From contig JAAYQB010000002.1 in NCBI GenBank assembly GCA_012519525.1, positions 1 through 5,406 on the forward strand: a stretch of DNA of 5,406 bases. Direction: 5' to 3'. The stretch is from Bacteroidales bacterium (GTDB lineage: Bacteria > Bacteroidota > Bacteroidia > Bacteroidales > WCHB1-69). A program made the translations under genes and the position numbers. Below, piece after piece: positions 1 to 5,406 of the stretch. The notes under the pieces were generated by a model, which was not told the origin of the DNA, ran no database searches, and was given only the letters and a program-made list of their open reading frames with translations. Every line of letters starts with the position of its first letter. The first letter of the stretch is position 1.

Positions 1-1105
1 AATTGATTATAACATATATTTTACCTTTGTAACGCTGATTAGAACCTATTGGATTTTTATTCTTATGACCATACATGCTTTCAAATTTATTACCATAATA
101 ATAGTCATAATAAAACTTATAATATTCATAATCTTTATAAACGGGATTATTATATATAAGAGCACCCACTGCTTTGTAGGCAGCGCAATTTACTTTTGTT
201 TTTACACGAAAAGAAGCAATACTATCTTTGTCTATAAGATATTGTATAATGCTGTCATTAAAATTAAATGACCCGCCTATATTATCGGATAAATCAATAA
301 TTAAACACTTAGAATGATGAATAGCATCTATATTGCTAAAAAAATATTTTTGTGTATGTTCATTGTAGGAAAGCAAATGAATGTATGCAAAACCATTTAC
401 GGTATCGAAGGTAAATTGATTGTTTTTTGAACCGGTAAGATTTTTTATTAACCAATTATTTGTGGTATCCAAAAGAGTATTATCCGCATATATATCAACA
501 TTCTTTATTCCGTTTGGTGTTTTGATTCCTAAGCTGATTTTTGTGTTTTTTAGCATTAAATGAGGAGGTCCGAAAGGAAACATGGATTTATGAATTTTGC
601 TTTCTTCGTTAGAAGCACAAACATAAGGCATATAGTACGTTTCAAAATAGTTGATAGCATTTATTCCATTTATAGTGAGAATCTCATCGCCAATGCTCAC
701 TTTGTCTTTGTATTGTTTTCCTATGTTTTCAATTATAATTTTGCCGTCTTTGTAAGCTGTCTTTATACACGGTCGAGCAACATAGGGATATAAATAAGAG
801 GGAATGTCGAAGATATCCGTATGCCCGTTGTTGAAATTTGCAAGAAATCGTTCAATTGTTTTGCAATACTCGAAATCGTTTTTAGTGTTTTGCACGATTG
901 GTATATACGCTTGATATAAACTATCCAAATTCACATTCGGACAATTATCCATATTATCGAAATTATAAGAAAGCTCTTTCCATACATAGGAAAGTTCGTA
1001 GACTTTCTGTTCTTTACTAATGCGATTAATATCTTTTTTTTGAGCAAAATTCGGTAAGCATAATAGAACCGAATAAATGCTGATGATAATTTTTTTAATT
1101 TTCAT
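1..1105 (-). CDS. Secreted S41-family peptidase, C-terminal part beyond the left edge (partial)
   Basis: The reading frame starts at ATG 1105 and is open for 368 codons down to the window edge, so the gene is incomplete at its 3' end. Residues 1-21 form a signal peptide (KIKK, hydrophobic core, NFA then Q22), which suggests export to the periplasm or cell surface. Residues 92-95 (NNGH, followed by TD) resemble the HT segment of the N-terminal S41 region. A PDZ-like segment follows, with IGDEILTINGI around residues 138-148. LIIDLSDNIGG at 268-278 is the S41 hallmark corresponding to LILDLRGNPGG in the processing protease at 2566-4194. The visible part ends at GKIYVIIN (361-368), a strand that in S41 enzymes comes just before the nucleophile, so the catalytic Ser should lie about 5-6 residues past the edge and cannot be checked. 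Residues 323-337 are strikingly rich in Tyr. The gene is last of three in an apparent operon, 20 bp after the thioesterase gene. The family call is firm; the substrate is unknown and an inactive homologue cannot be excluded. Confidence 0.85.
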   Translation of the reverse strand, partial: MKIKKIIISIYSVLLCLPNFAQKKDINRISKEQKVYELSYVWKELSYNFDNMDNCPNVNLDSLYQAYIPIVQNTKNDFEYCKTIERFLANFNNGHTDIFDIPSYLYPYVARPCIKTAYKDGKIIIENIGKQYKDKVSIGDEILTINGINAINYFETYYMPYVCASNEESKIHKSMFPFGPPHLMLKNTKISLGIKTPNGIKNVDIYADNTLLDTTNNWLIKNLTGSKNNQFTFDTVNGFAYIHLLSYNEHTQKYFFSNIDAIHHSKCLIIDLSDNIGGSFNFNDSIIQYLIDKDSIASFRVKTKVNCAAYKAVGALIYNNPVYKDYEYYKFYYDYYYGNKFESMYGHKNKNPIGSNQRYKGKIYVIIN

Positions 1106-1125
1106 GATTATTGATTTTTTGGGAT

Positions 1126-1605
1126 TTATTCTTCAAAGAAATCTTCGTAACGAGCAGGATAAAATCCCGTTTCTATTGCTTTATCTTGCGGTATCATAAA
1201 ATAAACCAAAGAGGCTTCGGCACAGCATTCGCCTTTTTCGTTAATAATTTCAGCATCAATATAGCAAATGTTTCGTTTTTTTTCTTTTAGTTTTCCTCTG
1301 AGTAGTACTTTTTCTTGGTGGGTAGCTAAGGGTTTATGGTATTTTACATTCATACGAGAAGTAACTCCCGAACCTTTTCCTTTGATATACATTGTCCAAG
1401 CTCCTATTTCATCGAGCAGTGTAGCTTGTATCCCACCGTGAATTACGCCCGGATATCCTTCAAAGCGACGTGAAGGCTTCCATTCTGCCTCTACATAATC
1501 GTCTGATTCATAGAATGCTAATTGCAATCCGTCCGGATTGTGCGGCGAACAAGCAAAGCAATAATAATCTTCTTTGGCGAATACGTTTTTAATTTTTCGT
1601 TTCAT
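1126..1605 (-). CDS. PaaI-type hotdog-fold thioesterase
   Basis: This 159-residue protein is the usual size for a single hotdog domain and is probably cytoplasmic, since it has no signal peptide. The N-terminal CFACSPHNPDGLQL (16-29) is the signature seen in PaaI-like proteins of the 4HBT superfamily. GVIHGGIQATLLDEIGAW (53-70) is the central helix with the HGG motif (56-58) and acidic Asp65/Glu66, where the thioester carbonyl binds and water is activated in characterised relatives. TSRMNVKYHKPL (82-93) is the following conserved strand. Such enzymes hydrolyse acyl-CoA thioesters; the acyl group here cannot be read from sequence. The ATG at 1605 lies 13 bp after the stop of the secreted-protein gene, and its own stop is 20 bp before the S41 peptidase start, so co-transcription is likely. 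There is no Shine-Dalgarno motif, only an A/T-rich leader, as is usual in Bacteroidota. No functional link to its two exported neighbours is evident. Confidence 0.92.
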   Translation of the reverse strand: MKRKIKNVFAKEDYYCFACSPHNPDGLQLAFYESDDYVEAEWKPSRRFEGYPGVIHGGIQATLLDEIGAWTMYIKGKGSGVTSRMNVKYHKPLATHQEKVLLRGKLKEKKRNICYIDAEIINEKGECCAEASLVYFMIPQDKAIETGFYPARYEDFFEE

Positions 1606-1618
1606 TTTATAGTATATT

Positions 1619-2449
1619 TTATTCTATTAATAATTTAAAATCTTTTATGGACATACCGGCAGGTTCATTTTTTGTATTTTTATGATAATGAAAGGATAAC
1701 AATTTTCCATCAGCACACGAAATAATAAGTTTCATAGCGTAAGGATGGATGTTATTCCCTACTTTATGCATAAAAGCGATATGTGTTAGTTTTTCATCAA
1801 CGGCATTTTTAATGTCTTTTTCCGAAACAATCTTCACTTTATAAGGATAAATTTCTTCAATCTGCTCTATGGTTAAATGAGGCACAAGATCGGATGATGT
1901 GAGCCATAATTCTTTATTTTTCAATTCTTTTTTGTTTTCATTTATCCATTTTTTCCAATTTTCTCCCGAATAATTAAGAATGTAATATTGAAATGCGTTT
2001 AGAATTCCTCCTAATTTATATGCATAATTTTCCTCTTCGTCATCTTCGGAATAATAAGAAAGAGGAACAATAATGATTTCTTTCATTTTATTAATATCTC
2101 CCGACGGATGTCCCATTATCAGATTCAATAAGTTGAACGAAAAAGAAGAAGCTAAACCCGTAACCTCTCCTATACTGACAATGAGAAATGAAAGCTCGGA
2201 TTTTTTGCTTAATTTTTCAAAAGTTGCTACATCAATAATTTCATAAGGCGTTATTTTCCAGTGTTTTTCTGCTACTTCCCGAATGGCGGTATTAAAATCG
2301 GAAAAAAGAACATCTTCTAATACGATATAAGTTTTTGTCTTTAGAAACTGATTGATAAGGTCGGCATCGGCAAATTTAAACTGAGAAAATACCGTTGTAT
2401 TAACAGTAAAGATGAAAAAAAACAATACGTAATATTTTTTCAATTTCAA
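1619..2449 (-). CDS. Secreted protein of unknown function, TTG start
   Basis: I do not recognise an enzyme family in this 276-residue protein. Residues 1-22 form a clear signal peptide (KLKK, then a run of Phe/Ile/Val, ending VFS before Q23), so the mature protein is probably periplasmic or surface-exposed, with no lipobox Cys. The middle has a hydrophobic stretch ending LLNLIMGHPSG and an acidic patch (SEDDEEE). The C-terminal third has alternating strands, including KVKIVSEKDI, HIAFMHKVG and LIISCADGKLLSFHYHK, which suggests a small alpha/beta domain. The layout resembles uncharacterised secreted proteins I associate with Bacteroidota, but this is only an impression. An in-frame TAA lies at 2456-2458 and no ATG occurs before the signal peptide, so translation must begin at TTG 2449 or TTG 2443; the first internal Met is far too late. 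It is the first gene of the minus-strand operon, about 20 nt downstream of the expected transcription start. Confidence 0.8.
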   Translation of the reverse strand: MKLKKYYVLFFFIFTVNTTVFSQFKFADADLINQFLKTKTYIVLEDVLFSDFNTAIREVAEKHWKITPYEIIDVATFEKLSKKSELSFLIVSIGEVTGLASSFSFNLLNLIMGHPSGDINKMKEIIIVPLSYYSEDDEEENYAYKLGGILNAFQYYILNYSGENWKKWINENKKELKNKELWLTSSDLVPHLTIEQIEEIYPYKVKIVSEKDIKNAVDEKLTHIAFMHKVGNNIHPYAMKLIISCADGKLLSFHYHKNTKNEPAGMSIKDFKLLIE

Positions 2450-2475
2450 TAATTTTTAGTAAAAAAAAGACAGTA

Positions 2476-2483
2476 CAAAAGTA
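2476..2483 (-). promoter_or_regulatory. Candidate Bacteroidota -7 promoter element for the minus-strand operon
   Basis: Read on the minus strand this is TACTTTTG, an exact match to the Bacteroidota primary-sigma -7 consensus TAnnTTTG. It lies 26 nt upstream of the TTG start at 2449, giving a short leader of roughly 20 nt. The -33 side is weak: a TTCG sits about 19 nt upstream instead of a clear TTTG. The element is flanked by two GTAC palindromes (2473-2476 and 2481-2484), making a symmetric GTAC-N4-GTAC block. A match to so short a consensus can occur by chance; the position is what makes it credible. Confidence 0.45.
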
Positions 2484-2565
2484 CATATTTTTAAAATACG
2501 ACGAACAGCATAAAAAATTTTAAAATAAAATCTATTTTTTTTAGTTATTACGAATAAAAAATGCC

Positions 2566-4194
2566 ATGCAATTATCAAGGAAAAATAAAATTCTTAACTT
2601 TTCTTTTTGTCTATTTTTAGCTTTATTAATAGGGTTATTGATAGGAACTTATCTAATTCCTTCAAAATCAAAACACGTATTTTATATCAATCCTTTCGAT
2701 AATAAAATAGAAGAGGTAACACATTTGTTGCAACATTATTATTTTGAAGAGCTTACTATAAATGATATTAACGATGAAGCTATTGTTGCCTTATTGCAAT
2801 CTTTGGACCCGTTTTCTTCTTATATTCCGAAAAAAGATGCACAACGCTACGATGAAGCACTAACCGGAAAATTTGACGGTATTGGCATACAATTTAATAT
2901 TTTACACGATACGGTATTGGTCGTCAATGTAGTTCCCAATGGTCCTTCGCAGAAAGTAGGTTTAATGCCCGGAGATAAAATAATTGTCGTTGACGGTGAA
3001 ACAATTGCCGGAGTAGGTATTCAAAACGAAGACGTAATTCAAAAATTAAGAGGTAAAAAAGGGACGAAAGTATCGCTAAGTGTTTTACGTTCGGGAATAA
3101 GTAAACCGATTGATTATGAAATTATCAGAGATAAAATACCATTGGAAAGTATTAATGTGGCTTATATGATTGACGACAAAATAGGTTATATTTTAATTGA
3201 TAATTTTACTATCACCACCGGAGACGAATTTACTAAAGCTCTCAATAAGTTATTGCTTCAAAATATGAAACAGCTTATTTTGGATTTAAGAGGCAATCCC
3301 GGCGGATTTTTAGGTGCCAGTCTTGAAATATGCGATCACTTTTTTAAAAACAAAGAACTCATTGTATATACTCAAGGATATCATGCCGGCAAAGAAGAAT
3401 ACAAAGCTACCCGTAAAGGATTATTTCAAAATGCAGACCAGCAATTAATTATTCTGATTGACGAATGGTCGGCATCGGCGAGCGAAATTATAGCCGGCGC
3501 CGTTCAAGACAACGATAGAGGACTTATTATAGGAAGACGATCTTTTGGAAAAGGATTGGTACAACGACAATTTTACTTAAAAGACAGCTCTGAATTAATG
3601 CTAACGGTAGCACGCTATTACACCCCCAGCGGTCGTTGCATACAAAAACCTTTTGATAAAAATCTGATAAGCGATTATGATATTTTGGATTATTATAAAA
3701 ACGGTGAATTAAACAATATGGATAGCTCTCTATTTGCCGATTCTTTGAAATATACAACTGCTAAAGGAAGAACGGTCTACGGTGGAGGCGGCATTATGCC
3801 TGATGTGTTTATTCCATTAAAAACATCGGACAGTATTGTTTATTTCAATAAATTGGCAAGTCAAGGAATTGTATTTACCTATGCTATGGAATATGTTGAT
3901 AAAAATCGCAAACGTTTACTACAGTATAAAACGGTAGAACAGTTTGAAAAACAGTTTACAGTCAACGAAAATATGCTGCGAGAAATAATGAACAAAGGGG
4001 CAGAAAAAGGCTTACCCGTTTCGGAAGCAACGGCTTATTCTAAACAAGAAATCAGAAAATGGACAAAAGCCTATATTGCACGTAATCTGTTTAACATGAA
4101 CGATTTTTATAAAATCATCAATAAAGATGACGAAGTAATTAAAAAAGCAGTGGAAATATTGAAAAAAGAACAAAATTTATTTTCTTTGAATTGA
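2566..4194 (+). CDS. Carboxy-terminal processing protease, S41A family, membrane-anchored, PDZ domain
   Basis: This 542-residue protein is complete. Residues 11-31 form an N-terminal membrane anchor or uncleaved signal, so the enzyme should act in the periplasm. Residues 45-100 are the helical N-terminal S41 region, including ALLQSLDPFSSYIPKKD. Residues 103-185 form a PDZ domain (GIGIQF, then VPNGPSQKVGLMPGDKI and VDGETI) that recognises substrate C-termini in this family. The protease core carries LILDLRGNPGG (237-247), SASASEI (302-308) and SFGKG (326-330). By family spacing the catalytic residues are Ser304 and Lys329 (25 apart, as in CtpB) with Gln333 four residues later, so the active site looks intact. 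The C-terminal part has YYTPSGRCIQKP (351-362), GGGIMPDVFIPL (407-418) and a charged helical tail. It probably trims or degrades periplasmic proteins. An in-frame TAG at 2542-2544 makes ATG 2566 the first start. Tandem stops TGA TAG end the gene. It stands alone, divergent from the left operon and convergent with the right pair. Confidence 0.95.
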   Translation: MQLSRKNKILNFSFCLFLALLIGLLIGTYLIPSKSKHVFYINPFDNKIEEVTHLLQHYYFEELTINDINDEAIVALLQSLDPFSSYIPKKDAQRYDEALTGKFDGIGIQFNILHDTVLVVNVVPNGPSQKVGLMPGDKIIVVDGETIAGVGIQNEDVIQKLRGKKGTKVSLSVLRSGISKPIDYEIIRDKIPLESINVAYMIDDKIGYILIDNFTITTGDEFTKALNKLLLQNMKQLILDLRGNPGGFLGASLEICDHFFKNKELIVYTQGYHAGKEEYKATRKGLFQNADQQLIILIDEWSASASEIIAGAVQDNDRGLIIGRRSFGKGLVQRQFYLKDSSELMLTVARYYTPSGRCIQKPFDKNLISDYDILDYYKNGELNNMDSSLFADSLKYTTAKGRTVYGGGGIMPDVFIPLKTSDSIVYFNKLASQGIVFTYAMEYVDKNRKRLLQYKTVEQFEKQFTVNENMLREIMNKGAEKGLPVSEATAYSKQEIRKWTKAYIARNLFNMNDFYKIINKDDEVIKKAVEILKKEQNLFSLN

Positions 4195-4200
4195 TAGTTT

Positions 4201-4216
4201 TTAATTGCAAAATTAA
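4201..4216. repeat. Perfect 6-bp inverted repeat just after the protease gene
   Basis: TTAATT and AATTAA flank a GCAA tetraloop, six bases past the protease stop codon. The stem is all A-T, and neither side carries a proper T-run after the stem in the sense direction. It may stabilise the 3' end of the protease transcript, but it is weak as an intrinsic terminator. Confidence 0.3.
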
Positions 4217-4219
4217 CCG

Positions 4220-4248
4220 AAAAAAGAGCCAATTCAAAAAAGAATTAA
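4220..4248 (-). terminator. Weak candidate intrinsic terminator of the sigma/membrane-protein transcript
   Basis: On the minus strand, TTAATTC and GAATTGG can pair (five Watson-Crick pairs plus two G-T pairs) around a six-T loop, followed by CTC and six T. It lies about 60 nt past the stop of the membrane-protein gene in the convergent spacer. The stem is AT-rich and short, so termination here is uncertain. Confidence 0.3.
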
Positions 4249-4308
4249 GCCCCGATTTTTACCATCTTAAAAAACTTTTATCGGACAGCAATGATTTCAT
4301 ATAGGAAA

Positions 4309-4821
4309 TTATTCTTCTTTTATTTCTTTTAATTCATCTTTAAGAATCTTTAACTCTTTCCTTTTCTTATAATATGAGCATATCCCCATAATTATAGAAC
4401 TGACAAATAATAAAAAGAATATAATAATTCTTAAAGAAAAAAACGCTTGGACTTTGTCTTTTAATAGAATAAATAATATCACCAATTGTAGAGGAATAGC
4501 CATTGTCAGAAAAACGACTTTAATATAAATTAAGGATATATATATAATATTGATATTTTTTATGTTTTGAATGATTGGTTTTGTTAAATTTATTTTGCGA
4601 TTTAGACTAAATAATAAAAGATGTGTGCTTAATAATAAAATAAAGAATAAAAAAGAAAGGATAAAAAGAATTTTAGTGCATATAGTGGAAAATGAAACAA
4701 AATTATTTGCGAAAAAAACAATTGTAAGGGCGTAAAACGCGACAAAAGTCATGCTAATTGTTAATAAATCGTTCGTTTTATATTTGTTACTCAAAATGTT
4801 TTTGTTCTTAGTATTCATCAT
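4309..4821 (-). CDS. Four-helix membrane protein downstream of an ECF sigma factor; function unknown
   Basis: This is a very hydrophobic protein of 170 residues from ATG 4821 (a further in-frame ATG at 4836 would give 175; the next ATG is at 4818). Counting from 4836, membrane segments lie at about 24-45, 54-77, 96-125 and 131-153, followed by a charged Lys/Glu-rich tail (155-175, KKRKELKILKDELKEIKEE) likely cytoplasmic and able to form a coiled coil. I prefer ATG 4821 because it overlaps the end of the sigma frame by 14 bp (ATGATGAATACTAA), a common coupling arrangement; ATG 4836 would overlap by 29 bp. Genes for small multi-pass membrane proteins commonly follow ECF sigma genes in Bacteroidota, and the order loop KINLTKPIIQ then a long hydrophobic hairpin resembles those. 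A sigma-regulating or anti-sigma role is therefore a reasonable inference, but no zinc-binding HxxxCxxC motif or other known anti-sigma domain is visible. Confidence 0.7.
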   Translation of the reverse strand: MMNTKNKNILSNKYKTNDLLTISMTFVAFYALTIVFFANNFVSFSTICTKILFILSFLFFILLLSTHLLLFSLNRKINLTKPIIQNIKNINIIYISLIYIKVVFLTMAIPLQLVILFILLKDKVQAFFSLRIIIFFLLFVSSIIMGICSYYKKRKELKILKDELKEIKEE

Positions 4822-5288
4822 GTTCGGTTTTTGCATTAATTTCTTTCAATTTTTTAATAATTCTGCTAATTTTAGTTCCGACGTTTGTTAGTGAAAATCC
4901 CATTATCTCAGCAATTTCTTTATGAGAGCATTTGTCTAAATAAAGAAGCATTATAGTTTTATCAACAGTATTCAATTGCTCAATTAAAGTATATAATTTT
5001 TCTATCACATCATCTTCTTGTGGCGGAAGATATTTTTCAGCATCTGCAAAAGATGAAAAATACATAATATTTTTTCTGTCATTATTCTTTTTACTATATA
5101 GAATAGAAATGTTTATGGCAATACGGTATACCCATGTGTTAATGTGAGAGTTTCCTTTAAAAGTATCAAGACTTTCCCAAATGTTAGTTAAGATTTCTTG
5201 ATATAAGTCGGACCAAATATCTTGCTTGTCAGAACAATAAAAGAATATTACCCGACGTATAGATTTTTCGTTGTTGGTAATTATATAA
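4808..5288 (-). pseudogene. ECF-type RNA polymerase sigma factor, 5' end removed by an insertion sequence
   Basis: Numbering from the first full host codon (TAT, 5287-5285), the open frame encodes 159 residues that match an ECF sigma factor almost from its N-terminus. Residues 10-63 are region 2, with RRVIFFYCSDKQD, DLYQEILTNIWESL and FKGNSHINTWVYRIAINIS, the core-binding and -10-recognition part. A linker (about 64-93) leads to region 4 (about 94-150, LDKCSHKEIAEIMGFSLTNVGTKISRI), the helix-turn-helix for -35 DNA. Upstream of 5289 the frame passes into insertion-sequence DNA and meets TAA at 5324-5326, with no ATG, GTG or TTG in between. The first in-frame start is ATG 5065, which would make only an 85-residue region-4 fragment lacking the core-binding domain. 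Family members have roughly 5-15 more residues before the visible start, so only the extreme N-terminus and start codon are missing. The rest of the frame is undamaged, suggesting recent interruption. It overlaps the membrane-protein gene. Confidence 0.85.
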
Positions 5289-5406
5289 TGGTTCCCTTTT
5301 TTAGGACAACAAAATAAAAAAAATTAACGTATAAATAATTAAAAAGTTGTCTTATGGAAAAAAGGTCAAGAAAAAAGTTTAGCTCCTCTTTTAAATCAAA
5401 AGTGGC
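5289..5406 (+). mobile_element. Left end of an IS3-family insertion sequence (partial)
   Basis: The sigma coding similarity stops near 5288. From 5289 the sequence begins TGGTTCCCTTTTTTAGGACA, starting with the 5'-TG typical of IS3-family ends and with a C-run/T-run/GGACA layout like many IS3-type terminal repeats. A transposase OrfA start follows 65 bp later at 5354, the normal distance for this family. The exact boundary, the right inverted repeat and the 3-5 bp target duplication cannot be seen because the element continues past the window. Confidence 0.75.
5354..5406 (+). CDS. IS3-family transposase OrfA, N-terminal 17 codons only (partial)
   Basis: ATG 5354 opens a frame reading MEKRSRKKFSSSFKSKVA to the window edge. 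The pattern of basic residues, then F-S-x-x-F-K-x-K-V-A, is the start of the helix-turn-helix DNA-binding domain (HTH_Tnp_1 type) of IS3-family OrfA proteins, which bind the element's terminal repeats. In this family OrfA is normally joined to the DDE catalytic OrfB by a -1 frameshift; that part lies outside the window. The frame is divergent from the sigma gene it interrupts. Only 17 full codons are visible, so the family call rests on the N-terminal motif and on the terminal-repeat-like sequence just upstream. There is no clear Shine-Dalgarno or TAnnTTTG element upstream. Confidence 0.75.
   Translation, partial: MEKRSRKKFSSSFKSKV

Noticed and set aside
65..271. Plus-strand open frame of 68 codons
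   Set aside because: It lies antisense inside the S41 peptidase frame that is open from 1105 to 1; its product is low-complexity Ile/Phe and resembles no family.
560..793. Plus-strand open frame of 77 codons
   Set aside because: It is antisense to the same S41 peptidase gene, including its PDZ-like region, and has no recognisable domain.
2533..2540. TATTTTTT as a -7 element for the processing protease
   Set aside because: It is correctly placed upstream of ATG 2566 but lacks the final G and any TTTG-like -33 element, and T-runs are common in this spacer.
3527..3757. Minus-strand open frame of 76 codons
   Set aside because: It is antisense to the catalytic Lys329 region of the processing protease, whose coding is certain.
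4195..4308. Small RNA or extra gene in the convergent spacer
   Set aside because: The 114 bases are AT-rich, with only short hairpins and no open frame or promoter-like element worth reporting.
4822..4836. ATG 4836 as start of the membrane protein
   Set aside because: It is possible but gives a 29-bp overlap with the sigma frame and only adds MQKPN; the tandem ATG at 4821/4818 overlapping the stop is the more usual arrangement.

Overview
The window looks like AT-rich chromosomal DNA of a Bacteroidota bacterium, probably Bacteroidales-like. The evidence is a set of short lysine-rich signal peptides ending in Q just after the cleavage site, the lack of Shine-Dalgarno sequences, a TAnnTTTG-type promoter element, and a sigma factor and membrane protein pair of a kind common in that phylum. 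No rRNA, tRNA or CRISPR array was seen, and I cannot name a genus.

Layout. Positions 1-2449 hold three genes on the minus strand, read from right to left and tightly packed (gaps of 13 and 20 bp), most likely one operon. They are a secreted protein of unknown function that starts with TTG, a PaaI-type hotdog thioesterase, and a secreted S41 peptidase whose C-terminal part, with the catalytic serine, runs off the left edge. A 116-bp divergent intergenic region (2450-2565) carries a good promoter -7 element for this operon. On the plus strand at 2566-4194 lies a complete membrane-anchored carboxy-terminal processing protease (S41, PDZ domain, Ser304/Lys329/Gln333). A short convergent spacer with two small hairpins follows.

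The right end (4309-5406) holds the most notable feature. A minus-strand ECF sigma factor gene, followed by an overlapping four-helix membrane protein gene, has lost its start codon. At about 5288/5289 the sigma reading frame runs into what looks like the left end of an IS3-family insertion sequence. The first codons of its OrfA transposase are visible on the plus strand from 5354 to the window edge. The sigma frame stays open through all of region 2, but the first in-frame ATG, GTG or TTG is at 5065. The short 85-residue reading frame that starts there is therefore the region-4 remnant of a broken gene rather than a complete small regulator.

Apart from this IS-disrupted sigma/membrane-protein module, the genes belong to known families. 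I see no convincing evidence for a previously undescribed multi-gene system.
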